Of a DNA stretch of 64,000 nucleotides, positions 35,783-44,265 are shown in pieces. The notes under the pieces were generated by a model. That model did not search any database, had not been told where the DNA came from, and worked only from the letters and a program-made list of their open reading frames with translations. The stretch's first letter is position 1; the number at the start of each line of letters is the position of its first letter. The DNA comes from Herbaspirillum sp. meg3 (GTDB taxonomy: Bacteria > Pseudomonadota > Gammaproteobacteria > Burkholderiales > Burkholderiaceae_D), in contig NZ_CP022736.1 in assembly GCF_002257565.1 (NCBI RefSeq), positions 5,084,001-5,148,000 of the forward strand, given 5' to 3'. A program made the position numbers and the translations under genes.

Positions 35783-36243
35783 TGTTTTCCCGTATTTGGT
35801 TTTGGTGCTTTTAGTTCGAGTTGCGTACCGGCAGGGGCTGTGCAGATGTGTGCAGGATGGCAGCCGCAGATTGCAGAACCGGTAAGCGCGTACTTTATCT
35901 CACTATTTCCCTCACAGGAGGCTGCGTTGCGCAAAGGCATCTGTCTTACGCGCCATCCTTGACATTGGCAAAAGACCAAGCACTCCATGCCTGTGCACGT
36001 TGCCTGCTTTTCGCCAAAAGCAGAACATGCGCCAATGGCTTTCAAAATGCAGCGAAAACCGCATAAAGATATGCAATAAACGCGTTTTTCATTCTTCCTT
36101 CAGCTTTATATACTCCAAGCTCATAAGGAAGGACGACTTTCGCCGCTGTTTGTTCTTAAGACTGTTGTTCTTTCCTGTTCTGCTTGTTCTGTTTGTTCTT
36201 TTTTTGCGTCAGACAAAAATCTGTCGCATTCACCGGAGTATGC
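35783..36243. other. Divergent intergenic region kup/ABC cluster
   Basis: No gene is evident in 461 bases. The part nearest the ABC cluster (36150-36215) is rich in repeated TGTTCT/TTGTTC words followed by a T run on the plus strand, possibly part of a control region. I could not assign a promoter or operator. Confidence 0.4.
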
Positions 36244-37260
36244 ATGTTCGCCAAACGTTTTCTCTCTGCCGCGCTGAGCCTGAGCCTGCTCGCCGCTGCC
36301 GCTACGGCCCCGGTCGTTGCCCGCGCCGAAGGCCAGCTACGCATCGCTGAACAATTCGGCGTCGTCTATCTGTTGCTCAATGTCGCTCAGGATCAGAAGC
36401 TGATCGAGAAACACGGCAAAGCCCAGGGCGTCGATATCAAGGTTGACTGGGTCAAGCTGTCTGGCGGCTCGGCGGTCAACGATGCATTGCTGTCGGGCGC
36501 GATCGATATCGCCGGCGCCGGTGTCGGCCCGCTGTTGACCATCTGGGACCGCACCCACGGCCGCCAGAACGTGCGCGGCGTCGCTTCGCTGGGCAACCTG
36601 CCCTACTACCTGGTGAGCAACAATCCCAACGTCAAAACCATCGCCGACCTGAGCGACAAAGACCGCATCGCCCTGCCTGCCGTCGGTGTCTCGGTGCAAT
36701 CGCGCGTGCTGCAACTGGCCTCCGCCAAACAATGGGGCGACGCTCAATACAACAAGCTCGATAAAATCAGCGTCGCCGTGCCGCATCCCGACGCCGCTGC
36801 CGCCATCATCAACGGCGGCACTGAAATCAGCGCGCACTTCGGCAACCCACCGTTTCAGGAGCAAGAACTGGCGGGTAATCCCAAAGCCCACATCGTGCTG
36901 AACTCGTATCAGGTACTCGGCGGCCCGTCTTCCGCCACCGTCTTGTACGCAACGGAAAAATTCCGCAAAGATAATCCCAAGACCTACAAAGCCTTCGTCG
37001 CCGCACTGGATGAAGCCGCCAAATTTGTCGTCGCCAACCCGGACAAGGCGGCCGATACCTACATCCGCGTCAGCAACGCCAAGATCGACCGCGACCTGCT
37101 GCTGAAGATCATCAAGAATCCGGAAGTGCAATTCAAGATCACGCCGCAAAACACCTACCCGCTCGCCGAATTCATGCAACGCGTCGGCGCCATCAAAAAC
37201 AAACCGGCCTCGGTGAAAGACTATTTCTTCGACGACGCCCATATCAACGGAGGCAGCTGA
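36244..37260 (+). CDS. ABC substrate-binding protein, sulfonate/nitrate/taurine type (copy 1)
   Basis: A 338-residue periplasmic binding protein with a signal peptide (about 1-28, ending VVARAEG) and an SsuA/TauA-like fold: EQFGVVYLLLNVAQDQKLIEKHGK near the start of the mature protein. The family captures aliphatic sulfonates, taurine or related compounds. The ATG at 36244 was chosen because it puts the signal peptide first; an upstream in-frame segment is Phe/Cys rich. The next gene is a full-length paralogue starting 2 bases after this stop. Confidence 0.88.
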   Translation: MFAKRFLSAALSLSLLAAAATAPVVARAEGQLRIAEQFGVVYLLLNVAQDQKLIEKHGKAQGVDIKVDWVKLSGGSAVNDALLSGAIDIAGAGVGPLLTIWDRTHGRQNVRGVASLGNLPYYLVSNNPNVKTIADLSDKDRIALPAVGVSVQSRVLQLASAKQWGDAQYNKLDKISVAVPHPDAAAAIINGGTEISAHFGNPPFQEQELAGNPKAHIVLNSYQVLGGPSSATVLYATEKFRKDNPKTYKAFVAALDEAAKFVVANPDKAADTYIRVSNAKIDRDLLLKIIKNPEVQFKITPQNTYPLAEFMQRVGAIKNKPASVKDYFFDDAHINGGS

Positions 37261-37261
37261 G

Positions 37262-38263
37262 ATGCGCTTCGCTTCACTTATCGCTACCACCGTCATCGCG
37301 GCGGCAGCCGGTTTCAGCGCCAGCGCCCACGCTGAAGGCCAGATCCGCATCGCCCAGCAATTCGGCATCGGTTACCTGATCCTCGACGTCGTGCAAGACC
37401 AGAAGCTGATCGAAAAGTACGGCAAGCAGCAAGGCGTCGACATCAAGGTCGAATGGAACAGCATCTCCGGCGCCACCGCCATGAATGAAGCCCTGCTGGC
37501 AGGTGCGCTGGATGTCGTCTCGGCCGGCGTACCGCCGATGCTCACCCTGTGGGATCGCACGCGCGGCCGCCAGAACGTCAAGGCGATCGCCTCGCTCGGC
37601 TCCATGCCCAACTACCTGCTGAGCAACAATCCCAAGGTCAAGACGCTGCAGGACCTCAGCGACAAGGACCGCATCGCGGTGCCGGCCGCCGGCGTCGGCT
37701 ACCAGTCGCGCACCCTGCAAATCGAAACCGCACGGGTATTCGGCAAGGCCGACTACAAGCGCTTCGACAATATCTCGGTGAGCCTGTCGCATCCCGACGC
37801 CACGGTGGCCCTGATCTCTGGCGGCTCGGAGATCAATACGCATTTCTCCAGCCCGCCGTTCCAATATCAGGCACTGGAAAACAAGAACGTCCACAAGATC
37901 CTCAGTTCCTACGACATCCTCGGCGGACCGGCGACCTTCAACGTCCTCTACACCACGCAAAAATTCCACGACGACAATCCGAAGACCTATAAGGCGTTCT
38001 ACAACGCGCTGGTGGAAGCGGCGCAATTCATCCGCGCCAACAAGGCCAAGGCGGCCGACACCTTTATCCGCGTGCAGAAATCCAAGCTGGCGCCAGAGTT
38101 CGTGCGCAAGATCGTCGAAGATCCGGAAATCGATTTCACCGTCTCGCCGCAGCGCAGCTATGTCTACGCGGACAAACTGCACGATATCGGCGTATTGAAG
38201 AACCGCGCGGCGTCGTGGAAAGATTACTTTTTTGAAGAAGCGTATGCACAACCAGGCAGCTGA
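37262..38263 (+). CDS. ABC substrate-binding protein, sulfonate/nitrate/taurine type (copy 2)
   Basis: A 333-residue paralogue of the preceding gene, with a signal peptide ending SASAHAEG and the same sequence of motifs (RIAQQFGIGYLILDVVQDQKLIEKYGK; LWDRTRGRQNVKAIASLG). Much of the sequence aligns without gaps, pointing to tandem duplication with later divergence. The two may bind different ligands for one transporter. It overlaps the ATPase gene start by 20 bases. Confidence 0.88.
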   Translation: MRFASLIATTVIAAAAGFSASAHAEGQIRIAQQFGIGYLILDVVQDQKLIEKYGKQQGVDIKVEWNSISGATAMNEALLAGALDVVSAGVPPMLTLWDRTRGRQNVKAIASLGSMPNYLLSNNPKVKTLQDLSDKDRIAVPAAGVGYQSRTLQIETARVFGKADYKRFDNISVSLSHPDATVALISGGSEINTHFSSPPFQYQALENKNVHKILSSYDILGGPATFNVLYTTQKFHDDNPKTYKAFYNALVEAAQFIRANKAKAADTFIRVQKSKLAPEFVRKIVEDPEIDFTVSPQRSYVYADKLHDIGVLKNRAASWKDYFFEEAYAQPGS

Positions 38264-39116
38264 TCAGTCGCGTAGCGCGTTGCATGCGGTCGGCGACAAT
38301 GTCAGCCACACGCCGCTGTTGCACGTCGACGGCGTCGGCCTGCAATACCGCAGCGCCACTGCCGTGGTGCAAGCCACGCACGACGTCAGCTTCGACGTTT
38401 ATCCGGCTGACCGCTTCGTGCTGCTCGGCCCCTCCGGCTGTGGCAAGTCGAGTTTGCTGAAAGCCGTCGCCGGTTTTCTCAAACCGGCTGCCGGTGAAAT
38501 CCGTCTCGATGGTGTCGCCATTCACCAACCCGGGCCGGATCGCATCGTCGTCTTTCAGGAGTTTGACCAGTTGCCACCGTGGAAAACGGTGAAGCAAAAC
38601 GTCATGTTCCCGCTGCTTGCCTCACGCACGCTAGGCAAGCGCGAAGCCGCTGAGCGCGCCTTGCACTATCTTGACAAGGTCGGTCTCGGCAAATTCACCG
38701 ATGCCTATCCGCACACCCTCTCCGGCGGGATGAAAGCGCGTGTCGCCATCGCGCGTGCGCTGGCCATGCAGCCGAAAATCCTGCTCATGGATGAACCCTT
38801 CGCCGCACTGGATGCGCTGACCCGGCGCAAGATGCAGGAAGAGTTGCTGATACTGTGGGAAGAGGTTCGCTTCACGCTGCTCTTCGTCACGCACTCAATC
38901 GAAGAAGCACTCGTCGTCGGCAACCGCATTCTGTTGCTGTCACCGCATCCCGGCCGGGTGCGCGCCGAGATCAACAGCCATGAATACGATCTGCAAAGCC
39001 TGGGCAGTGTCGGCTTTCAGGACACCGCACGGCGCATCCATCGCCTGCTGTTCGACGAAGGCCAGGCGGAGCCGGCCGCACAGGTCAATTTCAAGGATGT
39101 GCGCTTTTCGTATTGA
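38244..39116 (+). CDS. ABC transporter ATP-binding protein, SsuB/TauB type
   Basis: A 290-residue ATPase with Walker A GPSGCGKSS (near residue 65), Q-loop VFQEFDQLPPW, signature LSGGMKARVAIARA, Walker B ILLMDEP and the switch His in FVTHSIEEA. The sequence groups with nitrate/sulfonate/taurine importers. I use the ATG at 38244 that overlaps the previous gene; a TTG 12 bases earlier is less likely. A strong hairpin follows its stop. Confidence 0.92.
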   Translation: MHNQAADQSRSALHAVGDNVSHTPLLHVDGVGLQYRSATAVVQATHDVSFDVYPADRFVLLGPSGCGKSSLLKAVAGFLKPAAGEIRLDGVAIHQPGPDRIVVFQEFDQLPPWKTVKQNVMFPLLASRTLGKREAAERALHYLDKVGLGKFTDAYPHTLSGGMKARVAIARALAMQPKILLMDEPFAALDALTRRKMQEELLILWEEVRFTLLFVTHSIEEALVVGNRILLLSPHPGRVRAEINSHEYDLQSLGSVGFQDTARRIHRLLFDEGQAEPAAQVNFKDVRFSY

Positions 39117-39122
39117 TGTGCC

Positions 39123-39154
39123 GCTCTCCCACCTGCAAGTTGGTGCGGGAGAGC
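39123..39154 (+). terminator. Hairpin after the ATPase gene
   Basis: GCTCTCCC (39123-39130) pairs with GGGAGAGC (39147-39154), with inner ACC/GGT pairing, five bases after the ATPase stop. It lacks a T tract; it may reduce read-through into the NTF2-like and permease genes. Confidence 0.5.
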
Positions 39155-39275
39155 ATCTTCCCTCGCTGCAGAGATCACCAACTATCTGACTTCGCATATA
39201 CCTGTTATCAACAGCGGAGCGGCCCGCGACGGCGTTGTTCACGCATCATGGGCAACTCAAATTCAGGAGTCCGTC

Positions 39276-39671
39276 ATGAACACAACCGCCGCATCGTCCC
39301 AGCCGACCTGCACCACCGAACAAGCCGAAGTTCTGGCGCCCATCGAACAGTATTTTCTCGGCCACGCGCGCGACGATGCCAGCCACATGCGGCAAGCCTT
39401 TCTGCCGACCGCGCATATCGAATCGATGCGTGAAGGCGTCTTCACCTCATGGCCGCTGGATGTCTACTGCGAACGCTTCAAAGGCATCCCGGCCGTCGAC
39501 GAAGCGAGCCGTCGCCGCACCGTAGACTGGATCGATGTCAGCGGCCACTCTGCCGCGGCCAAGATCACGCTGGTACATGGCCCGGTTACTTTCACCGATT
39601 ATTTTGTCCTGCTGAAAACAGCCGACGGCTGGAAGATCGCCAACAAGGCCTTCCACGGCCGTCCAAGCTAG
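39276..39671 (+). CDS. NTF2-like (SnoaL/lumazine-binding fold) protein
   Basis: A 131-residue soluble protein with the NTF2-like pattern: an N-terminal helix (VLAPIEQYFLGHARDD), AFLPTAHIE, and a C-terminal beta sheet (DYFVLLKTADGWKIANKAFHG). Family members serve as small-molecule isomerases, hydrolases or binding modules; the role here is unknown. It sits between the ATPase and permease genes of the same transporter, with a hairpin on each side. Confidence 0.8.
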   Translation: MNTTAASSQPTCTTEQAEVLAPIEQYFLGHARDDASHMRQAFLPTAHIESMREGVFTSWPLDVYCERFKGIPAVDEASRRRTVDWIDVSGHSAAAKITLVHGPVTFTDYFVLLKTADGWKIANKAFHGRPS

Positions 39672-39689
39672 CTCTTCTCCTGCCTCCTT

Positions 39690-39731
39690 ATCGCCGCTCC
39701 GGCCATGCCCGCGCATGGCCCCGGCGGCGAT
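39690..39731 (+). terminator. Hairpin after the NTF2-like gene
   Basis: ATCGCCGC (39690-39697) pairs with GCGGCGAT (39724-39731), with an inner GGCCATG/CATGGCC stem; no clear T run. The permease gene starts about 155 bases later and may have its own promoter. Confidence 0.5.
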
Positions 39732-39887
39732 TCGCCTCTCACCGCTTTTGCGCAATAAGCGGCAAAAACAGCGTTATACAAAATACGCATTTGTTTGCGC
39801 GAAATGATTCTTGTGCGCCGACGACAAGATCCGCTACGGTGAAGGATTTTTTAACACCATACGGCAATCCACCAAGTCGAGTCCGCC

Positions 39888-40754
39888 ATGAATCTCTCCC
39901 CTCCCATTCGCGATGAATATGAAATCGCGCTCACGCCGCTGGACAACGTCCCGCTGGAACGCACGCTATCCCTGCCGCAACGGATATGGCAGCAAGGCTG
40001 GGTGCGCAAGACCGTCATCCTGCTGATATTGGCGGTCATCTGGGAAGTCGTGGCGCGTATCCAGAATAATGACTTACTACTGCCTGGCTTCGTGCAAACG
40101 GCGCAGGCATTTGTCGACGGTATCGCCACCGGCGAGCTGATCGGCAAGGTGTGGATTTCGCTGAAAGTATTGGTAAAGGGCTATCTCATCGGCATCGTGC
40201 TGGCGTTTGCACTGACCACGCTTGCTGTCTCGACGCAGTTGGGCCGTGATCTGCTCAGCACCCTGACATCGATGTTCAATCCCCTGCCGGCCATCGCGAT
40301 GTTGCCGCTGGCCTTGCTCTGGTTTGGCCTTGGCGAAAACAGCCTGATCTTTGTGCTTGTGCATTCGGTGTTGTGGGCGTTGGCACTGAATACCTACGCA
40401 GGATTTCTCGGGGTTTCGGATACCTTGCGCATGGCGGGGCGCAACTATGGGTTGCGCGGAATACGGTTTGTGATTTTCATGCTGGTGCCTGCGGCGTTGC
40501 CGTCTATCCTCGCCGGCTTGCGTATCGGCTGGGCGTTTGCCTGGCGTACGCTGATCGCGGCGGAGCTGGTGTTTGGGGCTTCCAGTGGCAAAGGCGGGCT
40601 GGGTTGGTACATTTTTCAGAATCGCAACGAGCTGTATACCGATAAGGTGTTTGCTGGGTTGGCGATGGTGATTTTGATTGGGTTGCTGGTGGAGAATCTG
40701 GGGTTTAATGTGATTGAGAGGGTTACTGTTAAGCGGTGGGGGATGCAGAGGTAG
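39888..40754 (+). CDS. ABC transporter permease, SsuC/TauC type
   Basis: A 288-residue permease with six hydrophobic segments, the first at about 42-60 (VILLILAVIWEVVARI), and the cytoplasmic EAA-like loop (ALNTYAGFLGVSDTLRMAGRNYGLRG...LPSILAGLRIGWAFAW) near 165-215. It should complete the importer with the binding proteins and ATPase upstream. From about 40370 to the stop the coding strand becomes strongly G/T-rich with few C, unlike the first half. Confidence 0.9.
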   Translation: MNLSPPIRDEYEIALTPLDNVPLERTLSLPQRIWQQGWVRKTVILLILAVIWEVVARIQNNDLLLPGFVQTAQAFVDGIATGELIGKVWISLKVLVKGYLIGIVLAFALTTLAVSTQLGRDLLSTLTSMFNPLPAIAMLPLALLWFGLGENSLIFVLVHSVLWALALNTYAGFLGVSDTLRMAGRNYGLRGIRFVIFMLVPAALPSILAGLRIGWAFAWRTLIAAELVFGASSGKGGLGWYIFQNRNELYTDKVFAGLAMVILIGLLVENLGFNVIERVTVKRWGMQR

Positions 40755-40777
40755 GCGGTTTGTTGTGTGCTTTGTTC

Positions 40778-41064
40778 TGTGTTTTGTTCCGACTACGGTT
40801 TGTCGTAGTGCCCTCTTTTCTTTCTTCGATCAACCCTGCCGGGGGTAGCCCGGCGGCTACTCACTTTCTTTGTCTCGCCAAAGAAAGTAAGCCAAGAAAG
40901 CGACCGCTGGGTCGTAGCCCCCTTCGGGGGTTCCCGGCGCCGGCAGGCTCAAATCGGGAAGGGAAAACAACTCGCTGCGCTCAAACATTTTTCCCTTCTT
41001 TTTCCGATTTGACCCCACCGTCACCGGCTACTCTCAAGCGGACTTCGAGACTGGCTCGCTGCGC
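40778..41064 (+). repeat. Left arm of a large imperfect inverted repeat
   Basis: About 287 bases that reappear in reverse complement at 41264-41554. Shared landmarks in order are TGTGTTTTGTTCCG, TTTCTTTCTTCGATC, GCGACCGCTGGGTCGTAGCC, a CCCCTTCGGGG hairpin, CGGGAAGGGAAAACAACTCG, CTACTCTCAAGCGGACTTCG and GGCTCGCTGCGC. Each arm itself folds (CAAATCGG/CCGATTTG, CTTTCTTTG/CAAAGAAAG). Confidence 0.9.
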
Positions 41065-41180
41065 ATCGCCAGGGGACGGTGACTACGCGAACTCCTTGAG
41101 TCTCTTCTGCTTTGTCGTTCCAAGGAAAGTTAGAACCCAGCGTCTTAACGACGGCTGAGTAACCACTAACGTCACTGGAT

Positions 41181-41196
41181 CCCAGCGTTCGCTGGG
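41181..41196. repeat. Small palindrome in the centre of the inverted repeat
   Basis: CCCAGCG-TT-CGCTGGG, inside the context CTGGATCCCAGCG...CTGGGACGACG. The context resembles the common GGATTCCCGC-type intergenic palindromes of proteobacteria. GTCGTTCC (from about 41114) and GGGACGAC (41194-41201) could form an outer pairing. Confidence 0.5.
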
Positions 41197-41263
41197 ACGA
41201 CGAAATTAAAAAATAGAATTGAAGCTTGCAGCATCACCAACACTTGAACCCACGATGCCGAAG

Positions 41264-41554
41264 GCGCAGCGAGCCCGTCTCGAAGTCCGCTTGAGAGTAG
41301 CCGGTGTCAGCGGGTGAAAATCGGATCAAGAAGGGAAAAATGTCTGAGCGCAGCGAGTTGTTTTCCCTTCCCGATTTTCATCTGCTGACGCCGGGAACCC
41401 CGAAGGGGCTACGACCCAGCGGTCGCCTTCTTTTGCTTACTTTTCTTGGCGAAGCAAGAAAAGTGAGCGGCTGCCGGGCCGCCCCCGGCAAAGGTCGATC
41501 GAAGAAAGAACAGCATCAGCAACGCATCGACGCAAGACCGGAACAAAACACAAA
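41264..41554 (-). repeat. Right arm of the large imperfect inverted repeat
   Basis: Reverse-complement partner of 40778-41064, interrupted by a few small indels and substitutions. It ends 12 bases before the metQ-like stop codon, as the left arm begins 24 bases after the permease stop, so the repeat fills the convergent gap almost exactly. Confidence 0.9.
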
Positions 41555-41565
41555 AGAAATCCCCA

Positions 41566-42387
41566 TCACCAAGCCGCCAAAATCCCCCCCTTAAACTCCG
41601 AATCAATAAACTTCTTCACCTCATCCGACTGATAAGCCTTCACCAGCTTAGGCAACCAAGGCTGATCCTTATCCTTCTCCCGCACAGCGATCAGGCAAGC
41701 ATAGGGACTCTCCCCATTCTCCACCACCAGGCTATCACGCACCGGATGCAAACCCGCCTTCGCCGCATAGTCCGCGTTCACCGCCGACGCATCCAGATCA
41801 TCCAGCGTGCGCGGCAATTGCGCTGCGTCGATTTCGATGAACTTCCACTTCTTCGTATTCTCGACAATATCGATCGGCGTCGCGTTGACTCCCGTCAATG
41901 GATCAATCCCCGCACGCAATTTGATCACGCCATGTTTTTGCAACAGCAGCAAGACTCGACTCTCGTTGGCAGGATCATTGGGGATACCGATCTTCGCGCC
42001 GACAGGGATGTCGTTCAGGCTGCGATATTTCTTCGAGTAAATCGCCATCGGCCCGATGAAGGTACGCCCGGTGCCGTAGAGTTTGTAACCCCGCGTCTTG
42101 ATCTGCGCATTCAGGAAGGGACGATGCTGGAAGCTGTTGGCATCCAGTTCGCCAGCATCAAGGGCGGCGTCGGGCTGGATATAGTCGTTGAACTCGACGA
42201 TCTGAATTTTGTAGCCGGGATTGCTGCGTTCAAAAACGCGTTTTACCACTTCAAAAATCTGCGCATGCGGGCCGCTGGTGACGCCAACTTTCAAGGTCTT
42301 GTCCTGCGCCACAGCAGTCGTCGCAACCCCAACTGCAATGCTCGCCAACAACACACCTGTCAGCAGACGGTTAAAAAATCGCGCCAT
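41566..42387 (-). CDS. MetQ/NlpA-family substrate-binding protein
   Basis: A 273-residue periplasmic binding protein with a signal peptide (about 1-27, ending TTAVAQ). The mature part follows the MetQ/NlpA pattern: LKVGVTSGPHAQIFEVVK, VEFNDYIQPDAALDAGELDANSFQH and GIPNDPANESRVLLLL. Family members bind methionine or related sulfur compounds. There is no lipobox Cys and no metN or metI partner in the window, so it may serve another permease. It is the last gene of the long minus-strand unit, 128 bases after the fused ATPase; its final codons are G/T-biased. Confidence 0.88.
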   Translation of the reverse strand: MARFFNRLLTGVLLASIAVGVATTAVAQDKTLKVGVTSGPHAQIFEVVKRVFERSNPGYKIQIVEFNDYIQPDAALDAGELDANSFQHRPFLNAQIKTRGYKLYGTGRTFIGPMAIYSKKYRSLNDIPVGAKIGIPNDPANESRVLLLLQKHGVIKLRAGIDPLTGVNATPIDIVENTKKWKFIEIDAAQLPRTLDDLDASAVNADYAAKAGLHPVRDSLVVENGESPYACLIAVREKDKDQPWLPKLVKAYQSDEVKKFIDSEFKGGILAAW

Positions 42388-42515
42388 GAATCATCCTTAA
42401 ATAGCGCTAATTTATCTGCCGCCGCCGACGAACAAAACGAATCTTTTGTCGCTTGAATATTTGCTTTTTGGTGACCGCCATATCATGCGGAAATTATGCG
42501 GAAATCAAGCGATGA

Positions 42516-44231
42516 TCAGGCGATCAGTAGCTCTCGCTGCGTCTCTTCGACGTGACCAGTTTGTCGGCGTGCAGATGATGATGGGACCGCTGCGATCAGC
42601 GAGCGCGTGTATTCATGCTGCGGATTCTGCCAGATGCTGTTGTGGTCGCCCGACTCGACGATGCGTCCGCCGTTCATCACCAGTACCTTGTCGGCAATGT
42701 AACGCACCACCGACAAGTCGTGTGAAATGAACAGATACGACAGACCGAACTCCCGCTTGAGATCCACCAGCAGGTTCAATATCTGCGCTTGCACCGACAC
42801 ATCCAGCGCCGAGACCGGTTCGTCGCAGATCACCAGTGCGGGCTTGAGCACCAATGCCCGCGCGATACCGATGCGCTGACGCTGGCCGCCGGAGAACTGA
42901 TGCGGATAGCTGCGCAAAGCGCGCTGCGGCAATCCGACCAGATCAACGATTTGCTCGATGCGGCGACGGCGTTCAGTCTTGTCTTTGACGTCGTGGATCA
43001 CCAGGGCTGCATCGAGAATCTCTGCAACCGTGTGACGTGGATTGAGTGACGCATACGGATCCTGAAAAATCATTTGTACGCGACGGCGATACGGACGCAG
43101 ACGCATACCATCGAGTTTTGCGATGTCCTCACCGTCCAGCAGAATCTTGCCGGCGCTGGATTCGACCAGACGCACGATGGTCTTCGACAAGGTCGACTTG
43201 CCACAACCGGATTCGCCGACCAGTCCGACCGATTCGCCCGGTGCGACGTCGAAGGATACGCCCTTCACCGCATGGACGACGCCATTGCGGGAGCGATAGT
43301 GGGTATGGACATCCCGCAGCGACAGCAAAGGTTTTTCAGACAAGGAAATCGGCGGCAAAGGCGCCGCATGCTCGCGCCCGGACAGCGTGAAGATGCGCTC
43401 GTCGCCCTTCTGTTCCGTACGGATCTCGGGGAGTCGTCCGTCGCGATAGTGATAGTTCCGCTCTATCTGCAAGGAGGCGCCGAGCAAGCCTTGCGTATAC
43501 GGATGACGCGGCCGCTCGAACAGGATCTCGCTGCGCGCCTCTTCGATTTTCTTTCCGCCATACATGACGACGACGCGATCGGCCCATTGTTCGACCACGG
43601 CCAGATCATGCGTGATCAGCAGCACAGCCATCGACAACTCACGGCGTAATTGATCCAGCAACGCCAGGATCTGCGCCTGAATCGTGACATCCAGTGCGGT
43701 GGTCGGCTCGTCCGCCACCAGCAGGCGGGGATGGCAGGACACCGCCATCGCGATCATGACGCGCTGGCGCTGGCCGCCGGACAAGTTGTGCGGATAGTCG
43801 TTGAAACGGCGTTGTGGTTCGGGGATGCGCACCAGTTCCAGCAACTCGATGGCGCGTGCTTTGGCGGCCTGCGCCGACAAGGGTTGATGGAGGCGGATGG
43901 CTTCGACAACCTGCTGACCGATGGTCAGCACCGGATTGAGCGATGTCATCGGCTCCTGGAAGATCATCGAGATCGCATTGCCGCGCAGCGCGCAGATCTC
44001 TTCTTCCGGCAGGGTCTGCAGATCGCGGCCTTCAAACACGATACTGCCCGATACGCGTGCACTGTCGGGCAACAGGCGCAGCAGCGATAGCGCCGTCGTC
44101 GACTTGCCGCAGCCGGACTCGCCGACCAGCGCCAGTGTCTCGCCGGCAGCGATGCCGAAGCTGAGATTCTTGACGGCGTCGTGGCCCGGAAAGGACACAT
44201 TCAGATTACGGATATCGAGGAGCTGGCTCAT
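42516..44231 (-). CDS. Fused double ABC ATPase, dipeptide/oligopeptide type
   Basis: A 571-residue protein with two complete ATPase domains of the DppD and DppF kind, as in GsiA or YejF. Each half has Walker A GESGCGKST and a signature (LSGGQRQRVMIAMA; FSGGQRQRIGIARA) with Walker B DEP following. It probably powers the two permeases encoded upstream (46198-48106). The ATG at 44231 (MSQLLDIRNLNVSF) is 34 bases after the monooxygenase stop. Confidence 0.93.
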   Translation of the reverse strand: MSQLLDIRNLNVSFPGHDAVKNLSFGIAAGETLALVGESGCGKSTTALSLLRLLPDSARVSGSIVFEGRDLQTLPEEEICALRGNAISMIFQEPMTSLNPVLTIGQQVVEAIRLHQPLSAQAAKARAIELLELVRIPEPQRRFNDYPHNLSGGQRQRVMIAMAVSCHPRLLVADEPTTALDVTIQAQILALLDQLRRELSMAVLLITHDLAVVEQWADRVVVMYGGKKIEEARSEILFERPRHPYTQGLLGASLQIERNYHYRDGRLPEIRTEQKGDERIFTLSGREHAAPLPPISLSEKPLLSLRDVHTHYRSRNGVVHAVKGVSFDVAPGESVGLVGESGCGKSTLSKTIVRLVESSAGKILLDGEDIAKLDGMRLRPYRRRVQMIFQDPYASLNPRHTVAEILDAALVIHDVKDKTERRRRIEQIVDLVGLPQRALRSYPHQFSGGQRQRIGIARALVLKPALVICDEPVSALDVSVQAQILNLLVDLKREFGLSYLFISHDLSVVRYIADKVLVMNGGRIVESGDHNSIWQNPQHEYTRSLIAAVPSSSARRQTGHVEETQRELLIA

Positions 44232-44265
44232 GGGTGTCTTTCTGTGGTCGGTTCTCAAGCGCTAC

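Larger units (their letters stand above)
40755..41565. other. Convergent intergenic region filled by an inverted repeat
   Basis: There are 811 bases without a gene between two converging operons. Nearly all of it is the inverted-repeat structure 40778-41554 described separately. ORFs running through the arms have no family resemblance and occur in both arms, as expected of a repeat. Confidence 0.75.

Noticed and set aside
40736..41158. 140-residue ORF after the permease gene, and a similar one at 41304-41594
   Set aside because: Both run through the arms of the inverted repeat, have Arg/Ser/Pro-rich compositions without domains, and are explained by the repeat.
42485..42505. ATGCGGAAAT repeated twice with an 11-base period
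   Set aside because: Only two units, in a spacer between two operon genes; too small to interpret.
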